From contig NZ_JABUXW010000006.1 of assembly GCF_014897585.1 (NCBI RefSeq), forward strand, positions 124,001 through 188,000: DNA of 64,000 nt. The letters run 5' to 3'. Source of the stretch: Brachybacterium tyrofermentans. Lineage in GTDB: Bacteria; Actinomycetota; Actinomycetes; Actinomycetales; Dermabacteraceae. Below the pieces are notes generated by a model, which searched no databases, had not been told where the DNA came from, and saw only the letters and a list, made by a program, of their open reading frames with translations. The position numbers were made by a program, and so were the translations under genes. The first letter of the stretch is position 1. Each line of letters starts with the position of its first letter. This document shows, piece by piece, positions 17,757-25,052 of the stretch.

Positions 17757-19115
17757 ATGACCGACACCGCTGCCAGAACAGACACCTACACGAAGTTCGT
17801 CCGCTCCGCCCCGGGCAAGCTCATCGCCAAGCAGGTGGGCCTGCCGCGTCCCTCGACGCTCCCACGCCGCGGCGACCGCCCCGAGCCCGTGCTCGGGCCG
17901 GTGGTCGTGCTCGGAAGCTCCGCGGGCGCCGAGCAGATCACCCGTGACCTCCTCGGCCAGGGCGTCGACGTGCGCCGACGCTTCGACGAGCTGCGCTCCG
18001 TCGGCTCGGTCATCGCGGTGCTCGACGAGATCAGCACTCCCGCGGACCTCGGGAGGATCCTGCTCCCGCTGTCCGGCGCGATGCGCTCCCTCGCCCCCGG
18101 CGCCCGGGTCGTCACGATCTCCCGTCCCGCCCGGGGTGAGGACCCCGCACGCGATGCGGCCCGCGGCGGCGTCGAGGGCTTCCTGCGCTCGCTCGCCCAT
18201 GAGATGCGCGGCGGGGCGACCGCCAACGGCATCCTCGTGCGCGACGGCGTGGACCTCGACGCCCCCGGCGTGACCGGGGCCCTGCGCTTCCTGCTCTCAG
18301 CCCGCAGCGCCTTCGTCACCGGTCAGTTCCTCACGGTCTCCACCGCCGACGGGTCGCGCACCGCGGACCTCGCCAAGCCCCTCGCCGGGCGCACCGCCCT
18401 GGTCACCGGCGCCGCCCGCGGGATCGGCGCGGCGATCGCCCGCACCCTCGCGGCCGACGGGGCCCAGCTCGTGGTCCTCGACGTACCCGGCGCGGGCACC
18501 GAGCTCTCGCGCCTGGCCAACGACCTGCGCGCGGTACCGGTGCAGCTCGACGTCACCTCCGACGGTGCGGGGGACCGCCTGGTGGCGTTCCTGCGCGAGC
18601 GGGGGCTGAGCCTGGACATCGCCGTGCTCAACGCCGGCATCACCCGCGACAAGCTGTTCGCCAACATGACCCCGGAGCGCTGGGTCCCCGTGCTCGCGGT
18701 GAACATCTCCAGCCAGATCACCCTCACGCAGGCGCTGATCGAAGCCGGGGACGTGCTCGGCGACCAGCCGCGCGTCGTCTCCCTGGCCTCCACCAGCGGC
18801 ATCGCCGGCAACCGCGGGCAGACGAACTACGCCGCCTCCAAGGCTGGCGTGATCGCCTTCGTCGGTGCGCTCGCCGCCCGCCTGGAGTCGATCGGCGGCA
18901 CCGCGAACGCGGTCGCGCCCGGGTTCATCGAGACCGAGATGACCGCCAAGATGCCGGCCCTGACCCGGGAGGTCGCCCGACGGCTGAACTCCCTGCAGCA
19001 GGGAGGCCTTCCGGTGGACGTCGCCGAGGCGATCGCCTTCCTCGCCTCCGACGAAGCGGGTGGCCTGCGCGGCGAGACCCTGCGTGTGTGCGGACAGAAC
19101 ATGGTGGGGAAGTGA
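17757..19115 (+). CDS. High-molecular-weight 3-oxoacyl reductase, FabG4-like
   Basis: A 452-residue short-chain dehydrogenase of the unusual long type known from Mycobacterium FabG4. An N-terminal flavodoxin-like domain (about residues 45-200, starting GPVVVLGSSAGAEQ) precedes a full SDR domain (about 208-452). The SDR part has TGAARGIG for cofactor binding, LNAGIT, and the catalytic Ser...Tyr-x3-Lys in SLASTSGIAGN...NYAASKAG (Y about 358). It should interconvert 3-oxoacyl and 3-hydroxyacyl thioesters, probably CoA-linked and NADH-dependent as in FabG4. GAAGGAGA precedes the ATG. It overlaps the MaoC gene by GTGA. Confidence 0.9.
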   Translation: MTDTAARTDTYTKFVRSAPGKLIAKQVGLPRPSTLPRRGDRPEPVLGPVVVLGSSAGAEQITRDLLGQGVDVRRRFDELRSVGSVIAVLDEISTPADLGRILLPLSGAMRSLAPGARVVTISRPARGEDPARDAARGGVEGFLRSLAHEMRGGATANGILVRDGVDLDAPGVTGALRFLLSARSAFVTGQFLTVSTADGSRTADLAKPLAGRTALVTGAARGIGAAIARTLAADGAQLVVLDVPGAGTELSRLANDLRAVPVQLDVTSDGAGDRLVAFLRERGLSLDIAVLNAGITRDKLFANMTPERWVPVLAVNISSQITLTQALIEAGDVLGDQPRVVSLASTSGIAGNRGQTNYAASKAGVIAFVGALAARLESIGGTANAVAPGFIETEMTAKMPALTREVARRLNSLQQGGLPVDVAEAIAFLASDEAGGLRGETLRVCGQNMVGK

Positions 19116-20143
19116 GCGCCGTGACCGGCACCGGGACCTCCCAGACGGGCGAGCGGATCAAGGACCTCTCGGAGGTCCCCTCGTTCCCAGCCATCTATGC
19201 GGCGGCGCTGGACCCCCGCTCGGCCCTGGATCCGCGACGGGCCCGACGGGCCCCGCAGGCCGATCCGACCCTGCCGAGCATCGCCTACCGGGTGCGGAAG
19301 GTGCGGATCGATGCCGAGCGCGCCCGCGACTTCGACCATCTGATGGGTGGGCCGGCCACCGACCTGGTCCATCCCGGCGTGCTGCACGTGCTCGCCTTCC
19401 CGGTCTCGCTCGCCCTCCTCGCCCGGCGCGACGTCCCCTTCGCACTGCTGGGTCTGGTGCATCTGCGCAACCAGATCCTGCAGCACCGCCCCGTGCGCGT
19501 CGGGGAGCTGGTGGACGTCGAGTGCCGGGTGCGGGATCTGCAGCCTCATCGCAAGGGCCGCACCTTCGAGGCGGTCTCCACCATCCTCGGGCAGGATGGC
19601 GAGATCATCGCGACCGACGTCTCCACCTACCTGATCACGGGGGAGGGCGCGGAGAGCGGTTCTGCGAGCGCCGCCGATGGCAGCGCCTCGGGCTCAACGA
19701 GCAGCGGAGGCCCTGAGCACTCCGCACGTCGGGCGTTCGAGGCACCCCGTCCTACCGGACGGTGGAAGCTCCCGGCAGACACCGGGCGCCGCTACGCGGC
19801 CGTCTCCGGAGACGTGAATCCGATCCATCTCTCCGCCCTGAGCGCGAAGGCCTTCGGATTCCCGCGCGCCATCGCCCACGGGATGTACACCGCCTCGCGG
19901 GCCTTCACCGAATCCGGGGTGGATCTCTCGCGGCCGCTGCGCTGGGACGTCAGCTTCGACGCCCCGGTGACGCTGCCGGGCACGGTGCTGGTGGCCTACG
20001 ACGATGACCGCGGCTCCGGCGACCCCCAGGGCTCCGGCGACGACCGCGGCTCCGGCGGCGTGCGCTGCGTGGGCTGGCGTGCGGGCTCCGGGGACAAGGG
20101 GCCGCGTCGCTGCTTCGAGGTCGCGGTCACCACGCTCGGCTGA
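19112..20143 (+). CDS. MaoC-family enoyl-CoA hydratase/dehydratase, HtdX-like
   Basis: A 343-residue double-hotdog hydratase acting on 2-enoyl/3-hydroxyacyl-CoA. The C-terminal hotdog carries the hydratase-2 motif in SGDVNPIHLSALSAKAFGFPRAIAHGMYT (given here as its key D, N, H and the AHGMY turn, about residues 230-258). The N-terminal half is a degenerate hotdog. A Ser/Gly/Ala linker (about 185-205) separates them, and a low-complexity GSGDDRGSG insertion lies near the C terminus. The start is GTG at 19112, overlapping the FabG-like stop. Next to fabG4-like and fadA2-like genes this repeats the mycobacterial htdX-fabG4-fadA2 neighbourhood as I know it. Confidence 0.87.
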   Translation: MSAVTGTGTSQTGERIKDLSEVPSFPAIYAAALDPRSALDPRRARRAPQADPTLPSIAYRVRKVRIDAERARDFDHLMGGPATDLVHPGVLHVLAFPVSLALLARRDVPFALLGLVHLRNQILQHRPVRVGELVDVECRVRDLQPHRKGRTFEAVSTILGQDGEIIATDVSTYLITGEGAESGSASAADGSASGSTSSGGPEHSARRAFEAPRPTGRWKLPADTGRRYAAVSGDVNPIHLSALSAKAFGFPRAIAHGMYTASRAFTESGVDLSRPLRWDVSFDAPVTLPGTVLVAYDDDRGSGDPQGSGDDRGSGGVRCVGWRAGSGDKGPRRCFEVAVTTLG

Positions 20144-20249
20144 TCAGAGAGCACCCTGTTCAAGGGCACGCTGGCCAGAGAGATCGCTGGTCAGAGTGAC
20201 CCCTGTTCACAGAGCGCCCTGAGAGTGCATGCTGATCAGGGTGCTCTCT
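20140..20249. repeat. Direct and inverted repeats between convergent MaoC and nucleoside hydrolase genes
   Basis: A 13-bp perfect inverted repeat (AGAGAGCACCCTG at 20146-20158 and its complement at 20237-20249) brackets the space between the two convergent stops. Inside, a 23-nt segment starting at 20140 recurs imperfectly at 20187, and shorter CTGGCCAGAG and CTGATCAGGG relatives lie at 20171 and 20232. The bracket may act as a long-range bidirectional terminator. Confidence 0.75.
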
Positions 20250-21235
20250 CAGCTGCCGGATCGCTCTGCCGCCTGCGCCCTGAGACCCGCCTCGAGCGTG
20301 GCGAGCAGGTGCTCGATGAACGCCTTGGGCTGGACGCCGGTGAGCACGTCGACGTTCGGCTCCCGGCCCCAGCGGCCCAGCTCATCACCCACGCTCTGCC
20401 CGCGGGTGAGGGTACCGGCGAGCTCGACGTCGACCGGGAGCGGGCGCGTCCCGGCGAAATGCCCCGTCACCGCGTGCGCGGCGACCAGCGGGTCATGCAC
20501 ATGCGCCATCCAGCCGAAACCGTCGGCCTGATGGAACTCGAAGTAGAAGCGCAGCGCCTCGGCGAGGATCATCGCCACCGGGTGGCCGGTGCTCTCCCCG
20601 AGCTGCGTGATCCGGTCCAGGGTGTCCTGGTGGAACTGCACCGCTTCGGTGGCCTCGAGCGACCCGAGCACGGGGCGCGCCGGGGCGCCGGTGAAGGCGG
20701 CGAGCACGCGCTGGGCGGCCTCCGGATCCACGGCGAAGTTCCATTCGCTCGTGGCCCCGGTGTTCCCCCGATGGTTGATCGCCCCTCCCATGATGTGCAG
20801 GCGCTTCAGCAGCCGCGGGAGCTCGGGCTCGATCTCGAGCGCGAGGGCGAGGTTCGTGTGCGGGCCCAGCACGAGACCCACGAGCTCGCCGGGATGCGCG
20901 CGGGCGATGTCGACCCACAGCTGTGCGCCCGAGCGGGGGTCCTCGGTGCGCTCAGGGTCCGGGAGCACGGCGTGGCCGAGGCCCTGCGGGCCGTGGGTGT
21001 CGTCGGCATACATCGGCTCCTGCGCGAGCGGGTGCGACGCTCCGAGCGAGATCGGCGCTGCGATGTCGAGCAGCCCGGCCAGAGCGAGGTTGTTGCGGTG
21101 CACGGCGGGGACGGGCACGTTGCCGCCGGTGGAGACGATGCCGGCGATCTCCACGTCACGGCGGCAGGCGAGATAGGTCAGGGCGATCGCATCGTCGATG
21201 CCGGTGTCGCAGTCGATCAGCACGGGGAGGGTCAT
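20249..21235 (-). CDS. Nucleoside hydrolase (inosine-uridine preferring type)
   Basis: A 328-residue nucleosidase that hydrolyses the N-glycosidic bond of ribonucleosides. The calcium-binding DxDxxxDD cluster is at the N terminus (LIDCDTGIDDA, residues 6-16), followed by STGGNVPVPAVHRNNLALAGL. GLVLGPHTNLALAL, HIMGGAINHRGN, EWNFAVDPEAA and HVHDPLVAAHAV supply the rest of the active site. The chosen ATG at 21235 gives the canonical MTLPVLIDCDTG start. It is convergent with the MaoC gene and diverges from the MmcQ/YjbR gene. Together with the deoxyribose operon it points to nucleoside scavenging. Confidence 0.9.
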   Translation of the reverse strand: MTLPVLIDCDTGIDDAIALTYLACRRDVEIAGIVSTGGNVPVPAVHRNNLALAGLLDIAAPISLGASHPLAQEPMYADDTHGPQGLGHAVLPDPERTEDPRSGAQLWVDIARAHPGELVGLVLGPHTNLALALEIEPELPRLLKRLHIMGGAINHRGNTGATSEWNFAVDPEAAQRVLAAFTGAPARPVLGSLEATEAVQFHQDTLDRITQLGESTGHPVAMILAEALRFYFEFHQADGFGWMAHVHDPLVAAHAVTGHFAGTRPLPVDVELAGTLTRGQSVGDELGRWGREPNVDVLTGVQPKAFIEHLLATLEAGLRAQAAERSGS

Positions 21236-21297
21236 CGGGCCAGCGTAGAGCCACCGGAGGGCTGGCGGAGCACCGCCGATCACGGCAGGATCTCCCC

Positions 21298-21693
21298 ATG
21301 GCGCATCCACAGATGTTCGACGACGACGATCCGATGCTGGAGCGCGTGCGGTCGGTCGCGCTCGCCCTGCCCGGCGCGAAGGAGAAGATCAGCCATGGCC
21401 GACCCGCCTTCTGCACCGTGAAGGTCCACTGCTACTACGGCGGGGCCCTGAAGGTGGACGGACAGTGGGAGCAGCACCCTCAGGCGGTGCTCGTGCACCT
21501 GCCGCCGTCGGAGACCGCCGCGCTGGCGGAGGATCCGCGCACCTTCGCCCCCGCGTACCTCGGAGCGTCCGGCTGGATCGGTGTGGACCTGGACGCGAGA
21601 ACCACCGACGCAGAGCTCGCCGAGCTGATCGAGGAGTCCTATCGCAGGGTGGCCCCGAAGCGCCTCGTGGCGGAGCTCGAGGACCGGGCTTGA
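21298..21693 (+). CDS. MmcQ/YjbR family DNA-binding-like protein
   Basis: A 131-residue small protein of the MmcQ/YjbR (DUF419) fold. Typical features are VALALPGAKEKISHGRPAFC near the N terminus, YYGGALK, a YLGASGWIGVDLD segment and the ELIEESYRRVAPKRLVAEL helix at the end. The family has a CyaY-like double-wing fold and no settled function. It lies 34 nt before the TipA-like regulator gene, so the two are probably one transcript. The ATG at 21298 fits the normal family length. Confidence 0.82.
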   Translation: MAHPQMFDDDDPMLERVRSVALALPGAKEKISHGRPAFCTVKVHCYYGGALKVDGQWEQHPQAVLVHLPPSETAALAEDPRTFAPAYLGASGWIGVDLDARTTDAELAELIEESYRRVAPKRLVAELEDRA

Positions 21694-21727
21694 CCCTCAC
21701 GCGACGTCAGGCCGGAAGGTTGTCCTC

Positions 21728-22552
21728 ATGACCGAGAAGCACACCCCTGACGACCTCACCGTGGGCCGCGTCGCCGACCTCGTCGGCGTGAGCGTCCGCA
21801 CCCTGCATCACTGGGACGGGATCGGCCTGGTGCGTCCCAGCGGACGCACCTGGTCGGGGTATCGGCTGTACGACGCGCAGGACATCTCCCGGATCCACCG
21901 GGTGCTCGTCTACCGCGAGCTCGGTCTGGCGCTCGCCGAGATCGGCCGGATCCTCGATGATCCATTCGTCGATCCCGGCGTGCACCTCCACCGCCAGCGG
22001 ATCCTCCTGCGGGAGCGGATCCACCGGCTCGAGAAGACGGCACGGGCCGTCGACGAGATGATCGAGAGAACCGACATGACGCACGAGAAGAGCACGACGG
22101 GCACCAGCCTGACCCCCGAGGAGCAGGCCCGCATCTTCGGCACCGACTGGGACCCCGCCTACCAGGACGAGGCCCGCGAGCGGTGGGGCGGGTCCGACGC
22201 CTGGAAGCAGTCCGCCGCCCGCACCGGATCCTGGGACGCGGCGCAGTGGCAGACGATCAAGGACGAGACCGACGAGGTCGAGGCCGCGCTCGCCGAGGCC
22301 CTGAGCCGCGGGGTGGAGCCGGGGAGCGAGGAGGCGAACGCGCTGGCCGAGCGCCACCGTGCTTCGATCGGGAGGCACTACGACTGCACGCCCTCGATGC
22401 AGGTCGTGCTGGCGCGGATGTACACGGAGGATCCGAGATTCGCCGCGCACTACGACGAGCGCGGCGAGGGTCTCGCCGTCTGGCTGCGGCGCGCGATCGA
22501 GGAGAGCGCCCGGTCCCAGGGCGTGGACCCGGAGACCGCGACCTGGCAGTGA
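21728..22552 (+). CDS. MerR-family regulator with TipAS antibiotic-recognition domain
   Basis: A 274-residue TipAL-like activator. The N-terminal MerR winged helix (TVGRVADLVGVSVRTLHHWDGIGLVRPSGRT, about residues 11-41) is followed by YRLYDAQDISRIHRVLVYRELG and a coiled-coil dimerisation helix (about 80-117). The C-terminal domain (about 125-274) has the TipAS pattern: EEQARIFGTDW, ERWGGSDAWKQSA, HYDCTPSMQVVLARMY and DPRFAAHYDERGEGLAVWL. TipAS traps thiopeptides and other multidrug ligands. No efflux gene adjoins it, so the target is unknown; it may control itself and the small upstream gene. Confidence 0.88.
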   Translation: MTEKHTPDDLTVGRVADLVGVSVRTLHHWDGIGLVRPSGRTWSGYRLYDAQDISRIHRVLVYRELGLALAEIGRILDDPFVDPGVHLHRQRILLRERIHRLEKTARAVDEMIERTDMTHEKSTTGTSLTPEEQARIFGTDWDPAYQDEARERWGGSDAWKQSAARTGSWDAAQWQTIKDETDEVEAALAEALSRGVEPGSEEANALAERHRASIGRHYDCTPSMQVVLARMYTEDPRFAAHYDERGEGLAVWLRRAIEESARSQGVDPETATWQ

Positions 22553-22620
22553 GCGCTGAGACGCCGCGCAGCGGGTGAGCCACGGAGAGCCCCGTCGCCC
22601 CGTCGGGACGTCGAACTGTC

Positions 22621-22704
22621 GGGCCGACGTTCCGGGGTCGGCCCTCGGATAGATCGTCGTGCCGCGTCGTGAAAGGTGCCATCGGAGTGGCACCTTTCGC
22701 GACG
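22621..22704 (+). terminator. Two terminator hairpins between the TipA-like and serine hydrolase genes
   Basis: GGGCCGAC/GTCGGCCC (22621-22644) is followed by a 17-bp stem CGTCGTGAAAGGTGCCA (22665-22681) paired with 22688-22704, one G:T wobble, 6-nt loop, flanked by AAA/TTT within the stem. The genes are convergent, so it serves both directions. Three TCTCGGCG 8-mers follow at 22725-22748. Confidence 0.85.
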
Positions 22705-22773
22705 CCCCGAGGGCGGGCGACGGATCTCGGCGTCTCGGCGTCTCGGCGTCTCGGGGGAGTGGCCGCCCGGAGC

Positions 22774-23880
22774 TCAGAGCTCGCCGTAGGCCTCGAGCAG
22801 GGGAGCGATCCGCCCGCCCATCTCCACCTGGGTGAGCACGATGCCCACCGTGCCGTCGGGGTCGACGAAGAAGTCGGTGCCCGCGCCGCCGGACCAGCCG
22901 AAGCGGCCGCGGTGCGGGCCGTCGGCCACCACGCAGACGCCGAAGCCCCAACCGGTGTGCTCCCAGAACCCCGGGAAGAACGAGCTCGGGTCCTTCGCGC
23001 CGTCGGGCACCTGGTCCCGGCTCAGCATCGCCAGATGCTCCGCATCGATCAGCTCGCCGTCGCGCAGCGCCCGCAGGAACCGCAGGTAGTCCGGCGCCGT
23101 CGAGAGCAGCTCGCTGTGGCTCATGTCGTAGGGCGGCGGGCCGACGTGGAAGCCGCCGGCCGCGGGCTCCCGCTCCACGAGCTCATCGCCCTCGACCCCG
23201 TAGGCCGCCGGGAGCCGGTGCGCCGTCTCCCGCGGCACGAAGTATCCCGTGTCGCGCATCCCGAGCGGGGCGAACAGGGTGGCCGCGAGATGCTCTCCGG
23301 CGCTGGTGCCGCTGATCCGCGACAGCAGGATGCCGAGCAAACCGAAGGAGTGGTGATAGCGCCAGACCTCTCCGGGCTGCCCGACCAGGGGCAGGGAGGC
23401 GAGCGCCGCGAGCCAGTCGTCGGCCCCCAGCGCCGGCGGCAGGGGCCCGGCCTCGGTGGCGCTGTCGGCCATGGCGCGCTGCAGCGGTGAGCCGTCGAGG
23501 ATCATGCCGTAGCCGGAGGTGTTGGTCAGCAGGTGACGCAGGGTGATGGGCCGCTCGGCGGGCACGGTGTCGGTGAGCTCCTCATCGGGCCGGGAGAGGA
23601 CCACGGGTTCGGCGAGCTCCGGCAGCCAGGTCGCCACCGGGGAGTCGAGCGCGAGCTCGCCCTGCTCGACGAGGCGCAGCGCGGCGACCGTGGTGATCAG
23701 CTTGGTCATCGACTGGATGCGGAAGATCGCGTCGGCCGGCATCGGAGAGCCACCGATCGACATCGTCCCCGCGGCGTGGGGCTCGGGGTCGTGCCCGTGG
23801 GCGATCACTCCACCGGGGACGGTTCCGTCCGCGACGAAGCTCTCGAGCAGGTGTGCGGGTCCGGAGGTCGGCATCGACAT
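22774..23880 (-). CDS. Serine hydrolase, class C beta-lactamase/esterase fold
   Basis: A 368-residue protein of the beta-lactamase-related serine hydrolase group. The nucleophile motif SxxK is SMTK (S57, K60) after FRIQ. A Tyr-containing second motif is WRYHHSFGLLG (about 165-175), with His in place of the usual YxN asparagine. HTGWGFG and GRFGWSGGAGTDFFVDP near the C terminus take the place of the third motif. No signal peptide is visible, so it is probably a cytoplasmic esterase rather than a true beta-lactamase. It is convergent with the TipA-like gene. The pirin gene diverges from it. Confidence 0.87.
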   Translation of the reverse strand: MSMPTSGPAHLLESFVADGTVPGGVIAHGHDPEPHAAGTMSIGGSPMPADAIFRIQSMTKLITTVAALRLVEQGELALDSPVATWLPELAEPVVLSRPDEELTDTVPAERPITLRHLLTNTSGYGMILDGSPLQRAMADSATEAGPLPPALGADDWLAALASLPLVGQPGEVWRYHHSFGLLGILLSRISGTSAGEHLAATLFAPLGMRDTGYFVPRETAHRLPAAYGVEGDELVEREPAAGGFHVGPPPYDMSHSELLSTAPDYLRFLRALRDGELIDAEHLAMLSRDQVPDGAKDPSSFFPGFWEHTGWGFGVCVVADGPHRGRFGWSGGAGTDFFVDPDGTVGIVLTQVEMGGRIAPLLEAYGEL

Positions 23881-23922
23881 GCGGCCAGGGTACGCCGGGG
23901 CTCCCCGGGCCAGGCCGGCGCG

Positions 23923-23985
23923 GCTGGCACGGCTGGTACGGCTGGTACGGCTGGTGCGGCTGGCACGGCTGGTGCGGCTGGCACG
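23923..23985. repeat. 9-nt tandem repeat x7 (GCTGGYRCG) in the pirin promoter region
   Basis: Seven consecutive 9-mers of the form GCTGGYRCG fill 23923-23985. They end 5 nt before the proposed -10 hexamer of the pirin gene, so the -35 region itself is repeat sequence. They are also upstream of the divergent serine hydrolase gene. Confidence 0.92.
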
Positions 23986-23989
23986 GCCC

Positions 23990-23995
23990 TACACT
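23990..23995 (+). promoter_or_regulatory. -10 hexamer TACACT of a leaderless pirin transcript
   Basis: TACACT ends 6 nt before the ATG at 24002, which places the transcription start at or next to the A of the start codon. No Shine-Dalgarno is present. Confidence 0.55.
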
Positions 23996-24001
23996 CGGGC
24001 C

Positions 24002-25048
24002 ATGAGCGCCCTCGAGAACGTCCTTCTGCTCAGCCCGCGAGCCGTCCCGCTCGGCGGACCGCGCGGGATGACCGTGCTCCGTACCCTGCCGGCGCGGCAG
24101 ACCTCTCTCATCGGGGCCTGGTGCTTCGTGGACCATTTCGGGCCCGACGACGTCTCCGCGGGCGGTGGCATGCAGGTCGCCCGTCATCCCCACACCGGTC
24201 TCGCCACGGTCTCCTGGCTGTTCGAGGGCGCGATCACGCATCGCGACTCGATCGGCAGCCACGCTCTGGTGCGGCCGGGCGACGTGGACCTCATGGTGGC
24301 CGGCTACGGCATCACCCACTCGGAGTTCTCCACCCTCGACACCACGCTCCTGCACGGCGTGCAGCTCTGGTACGCCCTGCCGGACCGGGCCCGGTTCCGC
24401 GAGCAGGAGTTCGCGGTGCACACCCCGGTCGAACAGGCCACGTCGACCGTGCGCGTGCGAGTGGGGATGGGGGCCTTTCGGGCGGCCGACGAGGACGGGG
24501 CCGTGCTCGAGGACACCAGCCCCCTGGTCACCGACACCGCCCTGTCCATGGCACAGATCGAGCTGCGGGCCGGGCATCGGCTGCGCATCGACCTGGATCC
24601 GGCGCACGAGCACGGGATGCTGGTGGATCGGGGCGCGGCGCATCTGGTCGTCGGCGGCCAGGAGTCCGCTGCCGCCCGCGCCGAGCTCGCCGTGCTGCCC
24701 GATGGTGCCGACCATCTCGAGCTCCAGGCCACCGGGGACGAGGACCTGCGGGTGATCCTCCTGGGCGGCGAACCGCTGAGGGAGGACATCCTCATGTGGT
24801 GGAACTTCGTGGGTCGCACCCATGAGGAGATCGCGCAGTTCCGTGCCCGCTACCAGGCGGAGATCGAGGCGGAGGGTACGCTCGACCAGGCCCCGATCGC
24901 CTCGGTGGCCCGGGAGCGCGCCGGCCTCACGGCGGACGCCGAGCAGTTCGGCCCCTTCGCTCCCCACACTCCTGCGGCTCTGCCCGCCCCCATGCTCCCC
25001 AACGGTCGGCTGCGCCCCCGCGGTCGCGCCGGCCTCTCGAAGGACTGA
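24002..25048 (+). CDS. Pirin family protein
   Basis: A 348-residue bicupin. The N-terminal cupin carries the pirin signature: FVDHFGPDDVSAGGGMQVARHPHTGLATVSWLFEG is represented by the metal-binding HPHTG at about residues 60-64, with ITHRDSIGS and GYGITHSE following. A Pirin_C domain (about 175-300) includes WWNFVGRTHEEI. Family members bind Fe; some have quercetinase activity, and others have regulatory roles, so the function here is open. The gene is followed after 4 nt by a methyltransferase gene, so they probably share a message. A C-terminal extension is Ala/Pro/Arg-rich. Confidence 0.88.
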   Translation: MSALENVLLLSPRAVPLGGPRGMTVLRTLPARQTSLIGAWCFVDHFGPDDVSAGGGMQVARHPHTGLATVSWLFEGAITHRDSIGSHALVRPGDVDLMVAGYGITHSEFSTLDTTLLHGVQLWYALPDRARFREQEFAVHTPVEQATSTVRVRVGMGAFRAADEDGAVLEDTSPLVTDTALSMAQIELRAGHRLRIDLDPAHEHGMLVDRGAAHLVVGGQESAAARAELAVLPDGADHLELQATGDEDLRVILLGGEPLREDILMWWNFVGRTHEEIAQFRARYQAEIEAEGTLDQAPIASVARERAGLTADAEQFGPFAPHTPAALPAPMLPNGRLRPRGRAGLSKD

Positions 25049-25052
25049 TCCC

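Noticed and set aside
16122-18200. Very long leftward open frame (to 18200) opposite thiolase and the FabG-like gene
   Set aside because: It is a shadow of high-GC coding on the opposite strand; only the TetR part has family motifs.
23543-24001. In-frame extension upstream of pirin
   Set aside because: It overlaps the serine hydrolase gene on the other strand and the 9-nt repeats, giving a low-complexity RLVRLVRL run; the pirin family starts at MSALENV.
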